A stretch of 64,000 nt of DNA from Dehalococcoidia bacterium. Its GTDB lineage: Bacteria > Chloroflexota > Dehalococcoidia > DSTF01 > JACRBR01. Under the pieces are notes generated by a model. The model was given only the letters and a program-made list of their open reading frames with translations, made no database searches and was not told the origin of the DNA. Below are positions 17,462 to 27,538 of the stretch, piece after piece (the stretch's first letter is position 1; each line of letters starts with the position of its first letter). The stretch covers positions 62,001 through 126,000 of the forward strand of contig JAJTXQ010000036.1 of assembly GCA_021462855.1 (NCBI GenBank). The letters are read 5' to 3'. The translations under genes and the position numbers were made by a program.

Positions 17462-18766
17462 CTAGCGCCGCTTCATGCGGAGCAGGGCGCCGGATCCGAG
17501 GATCGCGACGCCGGCGGCGAGCGCCAGCGCGAATGGTAGCACGCTGCCGCCATCGCTGTCGGCGAAGCCGCCGCTGCCCGTGTCCGGACCGGTGATGCCG
17601 CCCGGGCGCGTCGGCGTTGCGACGGGCGCCTGCGTCGGCGCCGCCGTCGGCTGCGGCGCGGGCGGCGTGACCGCCGAGAAGTTCTCGATCTTCACGATCG
17701 ACCCGATCGGCGCAATGCCCATGTTCGACACGTACGCCGTGTCCCCATCGAACAGCATGAACGTCGGGAACGACAGGCCGGTGACGATCGGCGACATCGT
17801 GCCATCGCCGTTGACCTTGACGATCTTGCCGGTGCCCGGCGCGAAGAACGCCTCGCCGGCCTCCTGCGGGTCGTTGATCTGCAGCGCGTAGAGCTGGTTG
17901 CCCGGTCCGAACTCAACGTCGGTCAGCATCGCCACGCCCGCCGCGACCTGCGTGATCACGCCGGTCGTCGGGTTCACGCGCACAACCTTGCCGTCCTCCG
18001 GGAAGAACGGGCCGACGCCGAGGTACGACACGTAGATCGTGCCGTCGCTGGTGATGTCGATGCCGGTGCTCACCGGGTGGTCGGGGAACTCGACGACCTG
18101 CGACACCGCGCCGCCGGTGGTGGAGCGAAGCAACCGGTTGTGGTTGCCATCGACCACGTAGAACTGGCTCAGGCGCGTCTGCATGGAGTACGGGTTGCCG
18201 CCGACCTCGACGTCCGGCTGCGTGCCGTCGGTGATCGCGTCGACCGGGTTGTCGATGTTGAACTGTCCCAAGTCGGCGACGAGGACGGTGTCGCCCGTCG
18301 CCGTCACGCGGTAGATCCCCGTCGGGGTGCCCGGGAAGCCGTACGCCTCGCCCGCGTGCGTCTGCAGGTAGTACAGCGTGCTGCCGATGAACGCGACGTC
18401 CGCCGGCCCGACCGCCTCGCCTTCCGACGACGCGTGCGACGGCAGGCCATCGGCAACCGTCGTGCGCGCGCCGGTGTTCGGGTCGATCTTCGAGATCCGG
18501 CCGGTGTTGCCGATCGTGCCTTCACCGCCATCGACGGTGATCGGCGTCGTGCCGCCGCTGCCCGACTCGGCGACGTACAGCATGCCGTCAGGGCCCATCG
18601 CCAGGCCCTTGGGCTGGAGCAGTGGCTCCGTCGTGATTACCTTGCCTGCGCTCGGCGCCGGCAGGGGTCCTTCCTGTGCCGAGCTGGTCCCGTTGCCCGC
18701 GAACGCAACGGCGCCGGCGATGGCCGCGAATGCCACCAACGGCAAGACCAACAGTTTCCGTCTCAT
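17462..18766 (-). CDS. Secreted ScyD/ScyE-like beta-propeller with C-terminal anchor
   Basis: 434 residues from the ATG with GGAGGAGA six bases upstream. Order: signal peptide (LLVLPLVAFAAIAGAVAFA), propeller repeats such as LAMGPDGMLYVAESG, SKIDPNTGA, DITSDGTIYVSYLG and LTDVEFGPGNQLYAL to about residue 350, a Pro/Thr/Ala spacer (370-395), a GPDTGSGG motif, then one hydrophobic helix and an RMKRR tail. The tail has the layout of a sorting or membrane-anchoring signal, so the propeller is probably displayed on the surface. ScyD/ScyE-type proteins are named from the scytonemin cluster; no such cluster is here. Confidence 0.8.
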   Translation of the reverse strand: MRRKLLVLPLVAFAAIAGAVAFAGNGTSSAQEGPLPAPSAGKVITTEPLLQPKGLAMGPDGMLYVAESGSGGTTPITVDGGEGTIGNTGRISKIDPNTGARTTVADGLPSHASSEGEAVGPADVAFIGSTLYYLQTHAGEAYGFPGTPTGIYRVTATGDTVLVADLGQFNIDNPVDAITDGTQPDVEVGGNPYSMQTRLSQFYVVDGNHNRLLRSTTGGAVSQVVEFPDHPVSTGIDITSDGTIYVSYLGVGPFFPEDGKVVRVNPTTGVITQVAAGVAMLTDVEFGPGNQLYALQINDPQEAGEAFFAPGTGKIVKVNGDGTMSPIVTGLSFPTFMLFDGDTAYVSNMGIAPIGSIVKIENFSAVTPPAPQPTAAPTQAPVATPTRPGGITGPDTGSGGFADSDGGSVLPFALALAAGVAILGSGALLRMKRR

Positions 18767-18904
18767 ACGTCTCTCCTCCAACTACTCCGGGGTGGAACGG
18801 TCCACGAGACCATCGTGGGCAAACGGGATGCTAGCCGCAAGTATCAGTTCCGTCTACACGCGCGCGGAACCTGCGGGGGGCGAATCGGGGCGGCCGGCGA
18901 GGCG

Positions 18905-19357
18905 TCAGGCGTCGCGCGCGCCGCTGGCGCTCCAGACGGTGTGGTAGCGGTCGCCGCGGATCGCGTCGATCGTCGCCTCGCGCTCGCGCCCGGCGAGGTC
19001 GGCCAACGCCGCACCGCAGGTGCCGCCGGCGCCGGCGAACCCCGTCGAAACGACGCGCTCGCGCACGGCCGCCCAGATCCCGCTCTCCTCGAGATAGCGG
19101 ATGCTGTGCGGCCACATGAAGAAGTTGAACCGCTGGGGCACACCGAGAGACGGCCGGTTTTGGCCGAGCCAGAAGAACCGTTCCTCCATCGTCTCCACCG
19201 GGTCGACGATCGCGACCATCGGCATGCCCGACGGCCCATCGGGGTCACTCGCGTCGTAGCGCGTGTCGATGAGCAGGCGCTCGGGGAACAGCCGGAACGC
19301 GACGGCAAAGACATCGCTCGCGGCGATGATGCTGCGGAGCTCGGACAAGTCGATCAT
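18905..19357 (-). CDS. Hypothetical protein
   Basis: 150 residues; a GTG seven codons upstream (19378) is an alternative start. Nothing in it matches a family I can name. It is globular and neutral, with LLIDTRYDASDPDGPSGMPM, FFWLGQNRPSLGVPQRFNFF and RGDRYHTVWSA as its most distinctive segments, and no signal peptide or membrane helix. It lies just past the groEL terminator and is separated from the ScyD-like gene by 138 bases. Confidence 0.6.
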   Translation of the reverse strand: MIDLSELRSIIAASDVFAVAFRLFPERLLIDTRYDASDPDGPSGMPMVAIVDPVETMEERFFWLGQNRPSLGVPQRFNFFMWPHSIRYLEESGIWAAVRERVVSTGFAGAGGTCGAALADLAGREREATIDAIRGDRYHTVWSASGARDA

Positions 19358-19397
19358 GTGTCCGTGTTCTGTGTGCACATCCGGCCGGAAAGGGAAA

Positions 19398-19425
19398 CGG
19401 GCGGAGCGCCCGAGCGCTCCGCCCG
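19398..19425 (-). terminator. Terminator of groEL
   Basis: An 11-bp perfect stem (19398-19408 with 19415-19425) and a 6-base loop, 13 bases past the groEL stop. On the minus strand it runs into TTTCCCTTTCC. Confidence 0.75.
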
Positions 19426-19437
19426 CATCTGCGGTTC

Positions 19438-21132
<1,695 letters not shown>

Positions 21133-21137
21133 CGGCC

Positions 21138-21166
21138 AGTCTAAACCCTGCCGCCGCGCCGATCAA
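21138..21166 (-). promoter_or_regulatory. groEL promoter
   Basis: On the minus strand, -35 TTGATC (21161-21166), a 17-base spacer, and -10 TAGACT (21138-21143). CIRCE begins six bases further downstream. One of the few promoters here with a recognisable -35. Confidence 0.75.
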
Positions 21167-21193
21167 GGGCGCGACGACAACCGGCCGCCGGGC

Positions 21194-22540
21194 CTAGTTC
21201 CGCGTCGTCCCCGGAATGCCGAGCGCCACGTTCACCCGGATGAACATCGCGATCTCCTGCGTGGCGCCGCCCTCGCCGAGCCCCTTGATGCGCACCACCG
21301 CCGCATCGCTGCCGACGATCCGCTTTGGGTCGACGCTCAGCTTCAGCACGGCCGTGCGCTCGCACGGCGATGTGTGCTCGCACTTCAGGTCGCTGCCCAC
21401 CGCCACGCCGGCCTGCTGCGACACGGTCACCCACGACTTGTTCGAGCTCACCCGCCACGGCACGATGCCGCTCCCCGCGTTCGAGATCCGCACCTCGGCC
21501 GGCGTTGCCGATTTGCCCGGCCGCACGTTCACGACGATGATCGGCCGGTCGACGGTCAGCAGCGGGTTTCCCAGCACCGCCGCCCGGTCCGGCGCGCCCG
21601 GCTTGTTGGTCGGGTCCTCGTGCTGGGGCTTCGGCGTCGGCATGTCCATCCGGTCATACGGGTACTGGAAGTTCGCGAGTTCGAGGGGCGCCCGCCAGTA
21701 CGGGTTGTTCAGGTCCGGCAGCGTCGCCTCGAGTGGTTCCCACAGCTTGTCGCCCTTCACGGTAGGCGGGTGCGCCATGCAGCCGTACACCAGTTCCTGG
21801 TACGGATGCAGGCTGCGGTTGTGGCTCAGGCCGTCGCTCGCCGGGCCGCAGCTGTAGGGCGTGCGCGGCCACGCGCCGTACACGGGGTCCATCGGGTGAT
21901 TGCTGCGGTTGGCGCCGGGTCCGGTGAACCCGTTATAGCTCCACACCGCGAAGTACCAGTTCTCGACGATCTTCGGGTCGCCGTTCGTGTCGATGCCGGC
22001 GATCGGCCGGGACTCCGGCGCCGAGTTCCACTTGTCGATCAGGATCGCCGCGCCGCGCCCGATGTTGTACGCGAAGTGCGTGGCGACGAGCGCCTGCTCG
22101 TCCGTCGGCTGGCCGCTCTCGCCCAGCGGCGCCGTCATCCCGGACGTCACCTGGCCGATGCCGTAGCCGCAGTCGAACGACACGAGCGCCGGCCCGATCG
22201 CGCCGAACGGCAGGCTGGGCGCGCCCTGCGTCGTCACGCTCTCGATCCAGCTGATCGCCTTGAGCAGCGTCGGCGGCACGTAGACGTTGTCCGACTTCGT
22301 GCGGTTCTGCCGCGTCCCGACATCGATCGTGGACTGCGAGAAGAACTTGTCGCGCGGGAACAGCATATCGTGCCCGGCGAGGTCCATCGCGTCCATGTAG
22401 AGCTCGCGGTCTTCCGTCGTCTCGTACGTCGTCGGCGCATTCTCGAACGCGCACGCGCGCACCGGCGGCACGTCGCCGCCGCGCGGCGCGCCCGATGCCA
22501 GCAGGAACAGCAGCATGGCGGCCGCCACCAGGCGCTTCAT
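21194..22540 (-). CDS. Secreted lysozyme-like (SLT-fold) protein with BACON-like C-terminal domain
   Basis: 448 residues. The ATG overlaps the upstream stop (ATGA). A signal peptide (LVAAAMLLFLLASGAP) precedes a lysozyme-like region: VPPTLLKAISWIES with a likely catalytic glutamate, then FDCGYGIGQVTSGM matching the G.GLGQVT block of lytic transglycosylases, then AYNIGRGAAIL and FAVWSYNGFTGPGANRS. The last 110 residues (NAGSGIVPWRVSSNKSWVTV) resemble a BACON/Ig-like domain often used for binding. Expected role is peptidoglycan or other polymer cleavage outside the cell. It is coupled to the PD40 propeller gene. Confidence 0.72.
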   Translation of the reverse strand: MKRLVAAAMLLFLLASGAPRGGDVPPVRACAFENAPTTYETTEDRELYMDAMDLAGHDMLFPRDKFFSQSTIDVGTRQNRTKSDNVYVPPTLLKAISWIESVTTQGAPSLPFGAIGPALVSFDCGYGIGQVTSGMTAPLGESGQPTDEQALVATHFAYNIGRGAAILIDKWNSAPESRPIAGIDTNGDPKIVENWYFAVWSYNGFTGPGANRSNHPMDPVYGAWPRTPYSCGPASDGLSHNRSLHPYQELVYGCMAHPPTVKGDKLWEPLEATLPDLNNPYWRAPLELANFQYPYDRMDMPTPKPQHEDPTNKPGAPDRAAVLGNPLLTVDRPIIVVNVRPGKSATPAEVRISNAGSGIVPWRVSSNKSWVTVSQQAGVAVGSDLKCEHTSPCERTAVLKLSVDPKRIVGSDAAVVRIKGLGEGGATQEIAMFIRVNVALGIPGTTRN

Positions 22541-23682
22541 TCCACCCACCCCACGATCAGCGCGTCCGCGCTCTCCGACACCCGTTCACGCGCGCCGTCC
22601 TCCCGCACGATGTCGATCGCCGCGCCAGCCGCGGCGCCGTCCGCGGCGGCCTCGACCGCGCGCACGACGAGCGCGCCGCCGTCGGGCGACCACGTGAGCG
22701 GCAGGTCGACGCTGCCATCGCGTTCGGACAGCGTCGACGCATCGCCCTCGCTGTCGATGCGCACCGCGCGCCCTTCGCCGCTCCCGGCATCGACCGAGGC
22801 GATCGCCAGGCTGCCGTCGCCGTTCCACGCCGGGTTCAGTTCGGCGCGCCCGGCATCGCCTGACGCGGCGGCGGTTGTCCCTGTCGCGAGGTCGAGCGTC
22901 ATCGCGACGATGCGCGGGTCGGCGCCGCGTTCCGCCACGGTGTACGCGAGCGTCGCGCCGTCCGGCGACAGGCGCCAGTCACGCGCGATGTCGTCGCTCA
23001 GGTGCGCCACCAGCGTCTCGCCGCTGCCGTCCGGCGCGATCGCGTACAGGTCGGCGCCTGTCGCGCTGAGCGTCGCGAAGTACAGCGCGCCGCCATCGGG
23101 CGAGAACGCGATCGGGAAGAGCGCGGCGCTGTGCCACGTCGTGATCACGCTGCGCGTGCCATCGCGGCCGAGCAGCAGCAGCTCGAATGACCCGGCGCTG
23201 CCCTCCTGCGGCGTGTTCCGCCGCACAACGATCGCGCCGCTGTCGGGCGCCCACACCGGCGGGATGAGCAGGTCGATGTCGTCCGCGAGCAGCGTCGTGT
23301 CGCCCTCGACATCGACGATCGCCGCGCGAGCGGGCGCGGCGGGAGATGGCCGCCGCTCGTCGGGCGGCAGCGCGGTGTAGGCGATCGCCCGCCCGTCCGG
23401 CGAAGCCGTCGCGAAGATGCCCCAGCCATCGGCGTGATCGATCCGCGCGATCGTCTTCCGCGAAGACGTATCCGCCGCATCGACGGCGACGATCGTGTCG
23501 GAACTCGTGCCGAACTCGCTGATGAGCAGGTGCTGGCCCTGCCCCTGGATGCGCTGGAACGCGGTGACATCGCCGCCGTTCCAGCGGTCCCACGCGAGCG
23601 CGCCACCGGCGACCGCGGCGGCGACCACGCCGCCGGCGAGCGCCGGTTTCACGGCCGCGGCGAGGACGCGGACAAGTAGCAT
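22537..23682 (-). CDS. Membrane-anchored PD40/TolB-like beta-propeller
   Basis: 381 residues, GGGAGAG before the ATG. An N-terminal hydrophobic helix (residues 3-30) acts as signal-anchor. The rest is a six- or seven-bladed propeller of WD40-like PD40 repeats, seen as SPDGRAIAY, APDSGAIVV, SPDGGALYF, SPDGATLAY, NGDGSLAIA and SPDGGALVV. These extracytoplasmic propellers usually act as protein-binding platforms. Overlap with the lysozyme-like gene suggests the two work together at the cell surface. Confidence 0.82.
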   Translation of the reverse strand: MLLVRVLAAAVKPALAGGVVAAAVAGGALAWDRWNGGDVTAFQRIQGQGQHLLISEFGTSSDTIVAVDAADTSSRKTIARIDHADGWGIFATASPDGRAIAYTALPPDERRPSPAAPARAAIVDVEGDTTLLADDIDLLIPPVWAPDSGAIVVRRNTPQEGSAGSFELLLLGRDGTRSVITTWHSAALFPIAFSPDGGALYFATLSATGADLYAIAPDGSGETLVAHLSDDIARDWRLSPDGATLAYTVAERGADPRIVAMTLDLATGTTAAASGDAGRAELNPAWNGDGSLAIASVDAGSGEGRAVRIDSEGDASTLSERDGSVDLPLTWSPDGGALVVRAVEAAADGAAAGAAIDIVREDGARERVSESADALIVGWVE

Positions 23683-23704
23683 AGGCCGTTCACTCTCCCT
23701 GCGA

Positions 23705-23724
23705 GGCTCAATTGAGCCAGCCTA
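23705..23724 (-). promoter_or_regulatory. -10-like TAGGCT plus 14-bp perfect palindrome
   Basis: The self-complementary GGCTCAATTGAGCC (23705-23718) abuts a minus-strand TAGGCT hexamer (23719-23724), 23 bases upstream of the PD40 gene. Position just downstream of a -10 is typical of a repressor operator. Confidence 0.5.
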
Positions 23725-23774
23725 CGTATTCGTTCGCGCCGGCACCCCGCCAGGGCCGGCCCTATCGCGCCCGG

Positions 23775-24476
23775 TTACGTGCCCTCCGGCGGGACGGCGC
23801 CGGATACCCGCTCCGGCTCGGGCTCCCACCATGCACGCTTGATGTGCCGGTACACGTACCACGCGACCAGCGCCAGGATGATCGCCGCGATCGGGTAATC
23901 CGCCGGGCGCATCCACGCACGCAGGTCATCGTAATTCTCGCCGAGCTTGTAGCCACCGTACGCGAGCCCCACGGACCAGATGAACGCGCCGATGAACGTG
24001 TACACCGTGAACTGCCAGATCGGCATCCGCGAGATGCCTGCCGGCACGCTGATGAACGTCCGCACGACCGGCAGCAGGCGCGACGCGAACACCGCCCAGT
24101 TGCCCCACCGCGCGAAGAACCGGTCTGCCAGGTCCAGGTCGTGCCGCGAGACCAGGATGTACTTGCCGTACTTCTCGGCCATCGGCCGGCCGCCGTACAT
24201 GCCGACGTAGTACGCGACCCATGACCCGATCGTATTGCCAATCGCGCCGAACAGGCCGGCGAGCAGGATCCATTCCCACCCGAGGCCCTTCGCCTCGATG
24301 AGCTTCCACCCGGCGACGGGCATGATGAACTCGCTCGGCAGCGGGATCGCCGCGGACTCGATGGCCATCATGACGATGACGCCGGGCCACCCTATCGCGT
24401 CGTAGGTGCTGGTGATGAAGTCGAGCAGCGCGTGCTCGATGTCGTGTAACAGAGATGCACCGCCCCTAACCCACAC
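23775..24476 (-). CDS. DedA-family membrane protein (VTT/SNARE-associated domain)
   Basis: 233 residues. ESAAIPLPSEFIMPVAGW, GAIGNTIGSWVAYYVGMYGG, FFARWGNWAVFASRLLPVVR and SVPAGISRMP are the conserved DedA blocks, including the re-entrant-loop acidic residues and the essential arginine. DedA proteins are implicated in scrambling of undecaprenyl phosphate or other lipids. About five hydrophobic segments are visible. The start is uncertain: a GTG at 24476 is used, and LLHDIEHALL may be nearer the true N-terminus. Confidence 0.88.
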   Translation of the reverse strand: MWVRGGASLLHDIEHALLDFITSTYDAIGWPGVIVMMAIESAAIPLPSEFIMPVAGWKLIEAKGLGWEWILLAGLFGAIGNTIGSWVAYYVGMYGGRPMAEKYGKYILVSRHDLDLADRFFARWGNWAVFASRLLPVVRTFISVPAGISRMPIWQFTVYTFIGAFIWSVGLAYGGYKLGENYDDLRAWMRPADYPIAAIILALVAWYVYRHIKRAWWEPEPERVSGAVPPEGT

Positions 24477-24608
24477 CCGCCGGGCGCCACGCGCCGCAGG
24501 CGCGTACCACCGTTGGCGAGTCTAGCCACCGTGGATCGAGGGTGTCAAGCATGGCGCACCCCTACGATCGATCGGTTGCTGCCTGTAGCGCCAATCCGCC
24601 CCCTTCGT

Positions 24609-24614
24609 TACAAT
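24609..24614 (+). promoter_or_regulatory. -10-like TACAAT upstream of the Rieske gene
   Basis: TACAAT ends 30 bases before the ATG at 24645. GGGAGGAG lies between them, so this transcript would carry a normal leader. Confidence 0.4.
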
Positions 24615-24644
24615 CGCGCCCGATACAGGGAGGAGTAGCGCCCC

Positions 24645-25004
24645 ATGCCCGAATACGTCCGCGTCGCACGGCTGTCCGAGATCCCGCCGGGGACGATGAA
24701 GGGCGTGAAGGCGCGCGGCAAGGAGATCCTCGTCGCAAACATCGATGGCGAGGCGTACGCCATCGGCGACCGCTGCACGCACCTGCGCTACCGCCTGCAC
24801 AACGGCACGCTCGACGGCACGCTCGTCGAGTGCAAGGGGCACGGCGCGAAGTTCGACGTCACCGACGGCGGCGTCTGCAACTGGGTCACGCATCCCGCCT
24901 GGTACAAGGCGCTCATGGACGCCACGTTCCCCGGCTTCCTGAAGCGCAACGTGCCGTCCTACCCCACCCGCGTCGAAGGCGACGATATCTACGTCGAGGT
25001 CTAG
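24645..25004 (+). CDS. Rieske-type [2Fe-2S] ferredoxin
   Basis: 119 residues preceded by GGGAGGAG. CTHLRYRL and CKGHGAKFD give the CxH...CxxH cluster ligands of Rieske ferredoxins, set in IDGEAYAIGDRCTHL. The domain is alone, so it should be a soluble carrier for an oxygenase or reductase, or an NirD-like small subunit. No oxygenase gene lies nearby. Residues 80-119 (VCNWVTHPAWYKALMDATFP) form a longer insert than in most ferredoxins. Confidence 0.88.
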   Translation: MPEYVRVARLSEIPPGTMKGVKARGKEILVANIDGEAYAIGDRCTHLRYRLHNGTLDGTLVECKGHGAKFDVTDGGVCNWVTHPAWYKALMDATFPGFLKRNVPSYPTRVEGDDIYVEV

Positions 25005-25058
25005 GCTCCGGCGCACCTTGCGCTGACGACGGACCCGTTCCCGGGAGGCCCGCCCGTC

Positions 25059-25664
25059 ATGTACGAATCAGCGCTCTACCCGACATCCGACGCGGACGCC
25101 GATGCGTTCGTCGCCGGGCAGCGACACGGCACGCTCATCGCCACACACCCCGACGGCCATCCGCAGGCAAGCATCCTGCCGTTCGTCCGCGAAGGCGAAC
25201 GCATCGAGCTCCACTGCGTGCGAGAAGACCCGACGTTCGCCGCGCTGCAGGCCAACCCGCGCGTGACCTTTCTCGTCTCGGACTTCCTCGCCTGGTCGCC
25301 GCACGACTGGCTCAGCGCCGACGATGCGGGAAGAGCCACGCTGCACTTCCGCGCGGTCATATTCGAGTGCGAGGCGACGTGGTCGACCGAGCCCCGCGAC
25401 GTGGCGGCGGCGCTGGCGCGCCTGCTCGCGTCGTACGAGCCGGATGCAGATTACCGGCCCATCGTCGCCGACGACGCGTTTTACGCGGGGCGGCTGTCTC
25501 GGCTCGCCGCCGTCACGCTTCGGATCGTCGGGCGACAGCAGAAGTTCAAGACCGGGCCTGCGGCCAGCATCGACGCCCGGCGCGAGGTGGCGCGGCGTCT
25601 GCGCGAGCGCGCTGAACCCGGCGATGCCCGCGCCGCCGACGTGATCGAGCAGTACCTTCGGTAA
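25059..25664 (+). CDS. PaiB-family FMN-binding protein
   Basis: 201 residues with GGGAGG upstream. MYESALYPTSDADADAFVAG, GTLIATHPDGHPQASILPFV and the FLVSDFLAW strand follow the PaiB pattern: a flavin-binding split barrel with a C-terminal helical tail (QQKFKTGPAASIDARREVA corresponds to the KFKLSQN segment). PaiB was described as a negative regulator in Bacillus, but most members are probably FMN or heme-degrading-type enzymes. It follows the Rieske gene by 54 bases. Confidence 0.78.
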   Translation: MYESALYPTSDADADAFVAGQRHGTLIATHPDGHPQASILPFVREGERIELHCVREDPTFAALQANPRVTFLVSDFLAWSPHDWLSADDAGRATLHFRAVIFECEATWSTEPRDVAAALARLLASYEPDADYRPIVADDAFYAGRLSRLAAVTLRIVGRQQKFKTGPAASIDARREVARRLRERAEPGDARAADVIEQYLR

Positions 25665-25673
25665 CGCCGTGCG

Positions 25674-26402
25674 CTACGCCCGCGCGGGCTTGCGCGGGAG
25701 CTTGCGGAAGCGCAGTTTCACCAGTTGGCTCCCCATCTTCATGATGTCTTGCGGGAACTTCACGCGTGAGTCCGGGTCCTCGACCCACTTCACCGGAACT
25801 TCCTTCAGCCGGTAGCCACCCTTCTCGGCGATGATGAGCAGCTCAGTGTCGAAGAACCACTCGCCGTCCCGCACGTGCGGCAGCAGCTGCTGCGCCGCCT
25901 CGCGCGTGATCGCCTTGAATCCGCACTGCGCGTCGGCGAACCGCGTCCAGAACAGCGACTTGATGAACAGGATGTAGCCGCGCGAGTTGATCTCGCGCTT
26001 CAGCGACCGCTCGATATCCGACCCGCGCGACACGCGCGAGCCGTAGGCGATGTCGTACCCCTCGTCGAGCACGCCGCCGAGCAGCGGGATCAGGTGCTGC
26101 AGGTCCGTCGACAGGTCGACGTCCATGTAGCACATCGCGTCGGCGGCGCTTTCGAGCCACGCGCGCTTGAGCGCGCGGCCGCGCCCCTTCTGGTCGAGAT
26201 GCAGCACGCCGACGCGCTCCGGGTCCTCCGCGGCGAGGCGCTCGGCCACGGCGAGCGTGCCGTCCTTCGACGCGTTATCAGCGACCAGCCCCCGCCACTT
26301 GTACGGGAGGTGCTCATCCGCCCACGCCTTCAGCGTCGCGACGCTCTGCGCGAGCGTGCGCTCCTCGTTGTACACCGGGATCACCAGGTCGGCGGACTTC
26401 AT
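25674..26402 (-). CDS. GT2 glycosyltransferase, dolichyl-phosphate mannosyltransferase-like
   Basis: 242 residues. LVIPVYNEERTL, ADNASKDGT, the DxD motif in YMDVDLSTDLQHL, AYGSRVSRGSDI and DAQCGFKAITREAA are typical of DPM1/Alg5-like enzymes that transfer a sugar to a polyprenyl phosphate on the cytoplasmic face. There is no C-terminal membrane domain. The product would feed a membrane glycosyltransferase. It has its own leaderless-type promoter rather than belonging to a larger operon. Confidence 0.87.
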   Translation of the reverse strand: MKSADLVIPVYNEERTLAQSVATLKAWADEHLPYKWRGLVADNASKDGTLAVAERLAAEDPERVGVLHLDQKGRGRALKRAWLESAADAMCYMDVDLSTDLQHLIPLLGGVLDEGYDIAYGSRVSRGSDIERSLKREINSRGYILFIKSLFWTRFADAQCGFKAITREAAQQLLPHVRDGEWFFDTELLIIAEKGGYRLKEVPVKWVEDPDSRVKFPQDIMKMGSQLVKLRFRKLPRKPARA

Positions 26403-26409
26403 CGTGCAC

Positions 26410-26415
26410 AGCGTA
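26410..26415 (-). promoter_or_regulatory. -10-like TACGCT, leaderless start
   Basis: TACGCT on the minus strand ends seven bases before the ATG at 26402 of the DPM1-like gene, with no Shine-Dalgarno sequence. Confidence 0.5.
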
Positions 26416-26444
26416 GCGCCGTGCGGCGCGGCGCGGTAGCGATG

Positions 26445-27119
26445 CTAGCGGAACAGCATGTCGCCGTAACGCGCGTCCATCCCGGCGCGGTCGTCGCGCG
26501 TCAGCGTCACCGGGCACTCGCTCGTCCGCGTCTGCATCACCGACGGCGCGTCGAGGTGGCCGAGGCCGTAGGCGTGGCCGATCTCGTGCAGCAGCACGCT
26601 CAGCAGGCAGGCGCGCGTCTGGAACTCGCGCGGCGGGTCCGGCAGGATGCGGATGTCGGCTTCAACGATCTCGGGGACATCGTCGGGACCGCACTCCTCC
26701 TCGCCGCAACCGATGATCCGCGTGTTGGTGATGCCTGCCTGGAACTGCCCGTCGCCGTACCGGTCGAGCGCCGGCGCCGTCCCCCAGCCGATCTCGCTCT
26801 GCCGGTTGTCCTCGCCCATCGCGCCCGGGCATGAGCCGAGCTCGTATGGCACGCCCCACGCATCGAGCGCGCGTTCGGCCAGCTCCTCGAATTCGCGGTC
26901 CGGCGCCCAGCCGCCGATCGCCGTGTCGATGCAGAACGCCACGGGCAGGCTGTCCCGGCCCCACCGTTCGAGGTGGTCCGGGTTGTCGGGCAGGCGCGGC
27001 GCCGGTGTGCTCGTCGGCGCCGGCGTCGCCGCCGTCCCGTCGCCCCCGCGCGCGCACGACGCCGCCGCGACGAGCGAAGCGCACGCAAGCAGCACACCAG
27101 CGAACAAGAGCCGCGTCAT
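26445..27119 (-). CDS. Matrixin-like zinc metalloprotease, lipoprotein
   Basis: 224 residues. The start overlaps the upstream stop as ATGA. The signal peptide ends in a lipobox-like LVAAASCARG, followed by a short Thr/Pro spacer. The zinc site is complete, HEIGHAYGLGHLD (HExxHxxGxxH), and PSVMQTR supplies the Met-turn, as in metzincin proteases of the matrixin/archaemetzincin type. Six cysteines in the middle may form disulfides. Expected to act outside the membrane. It is cotranscribed with the coiled-coil protein upstream. Confidence 0.82.
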   Translation of the reverse strand: MTRLLFAGVLLACASLVAAASCARGGDGTAATPAPTSTPAPRLPDNPDHLERWGRDSLPVAFCIDTAIGGWAPDREFEELAERALDAWGVPYELGSCPGAMGEDNRQSEIGWGTAPALDRYGDGQFQAGITNTRIIGCGEEECGPDDVPEIVEADIRILPDPPREFQTRACLLSVLLHEIGHAYGLGHLDAPSVMQTRTSECPVTLTRDDRAGMDARYGDMLFR

Positions 27120-27538
27120 TCGATCGACTCGAATCCGCACGCCGTCACGTCGCCTTCGCCGAACATCAGGTAGTCCTGGCACGCCCGCCCCTCAGGCGAC
27201 GCCGTCGACTGGAATCCGCCGAAGGAACTCAGCAACGCGAGCAGCGTGACCGCGGTCGAGAGGCGCTGATCGCGCTCGATGCCTTCAAACCGCTCCTCGT
27301 TCGTGGTCGTATCGAGCAGGTTCTGCACGTTCTGGTCCATCTCGTCGACGCGGCGCGTGAGCGCTGCGATCGCCGACCGCGACTCAGCCTCGCGCGCGCT
27401 GATCGACATCGCCTGCGCGTCGAGCCGCGCCTCCAGCGCCGAGACATCCGGCGTGTAGACATGCAGCCATTGCCGGTCCGCCACCAGGAACGCGAGCAGA
27501 GCCACGGCGAGCGCAGCGGCAGGTATCAGCGAGCGCAT
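27116..27538 (-). CDS. Hypothetical membrane-anchored coiled-coil protein
   Basis: 140 residues, AAGGATGGGG upstream of the ATG. An N-terminal hydrophobic helix (about 3-20) is followed by a heptad-rich region from SALEARLDAQAMSISAREA to about residue 90, then a second hydrophobic patch (VTLLALLSSFGGF), and a short tail with two cysteines. No family recognised. Coupled to the metalloprotease gene, it could present or regulate that enzyme. Confidence 0.65.
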   Translation of the reverse strand: MRSLIPAAALAVALLAFLVADRQWLHVYTPDVSALEARLDAQAMSISAREAESRSAIAALTRRVDEMDQNVQNLLDTTTNEERFEGIERDQRLSTAVTLLALLSSFGGFQSTASPEGRACQDYLMFGEGDVTACGFESIE

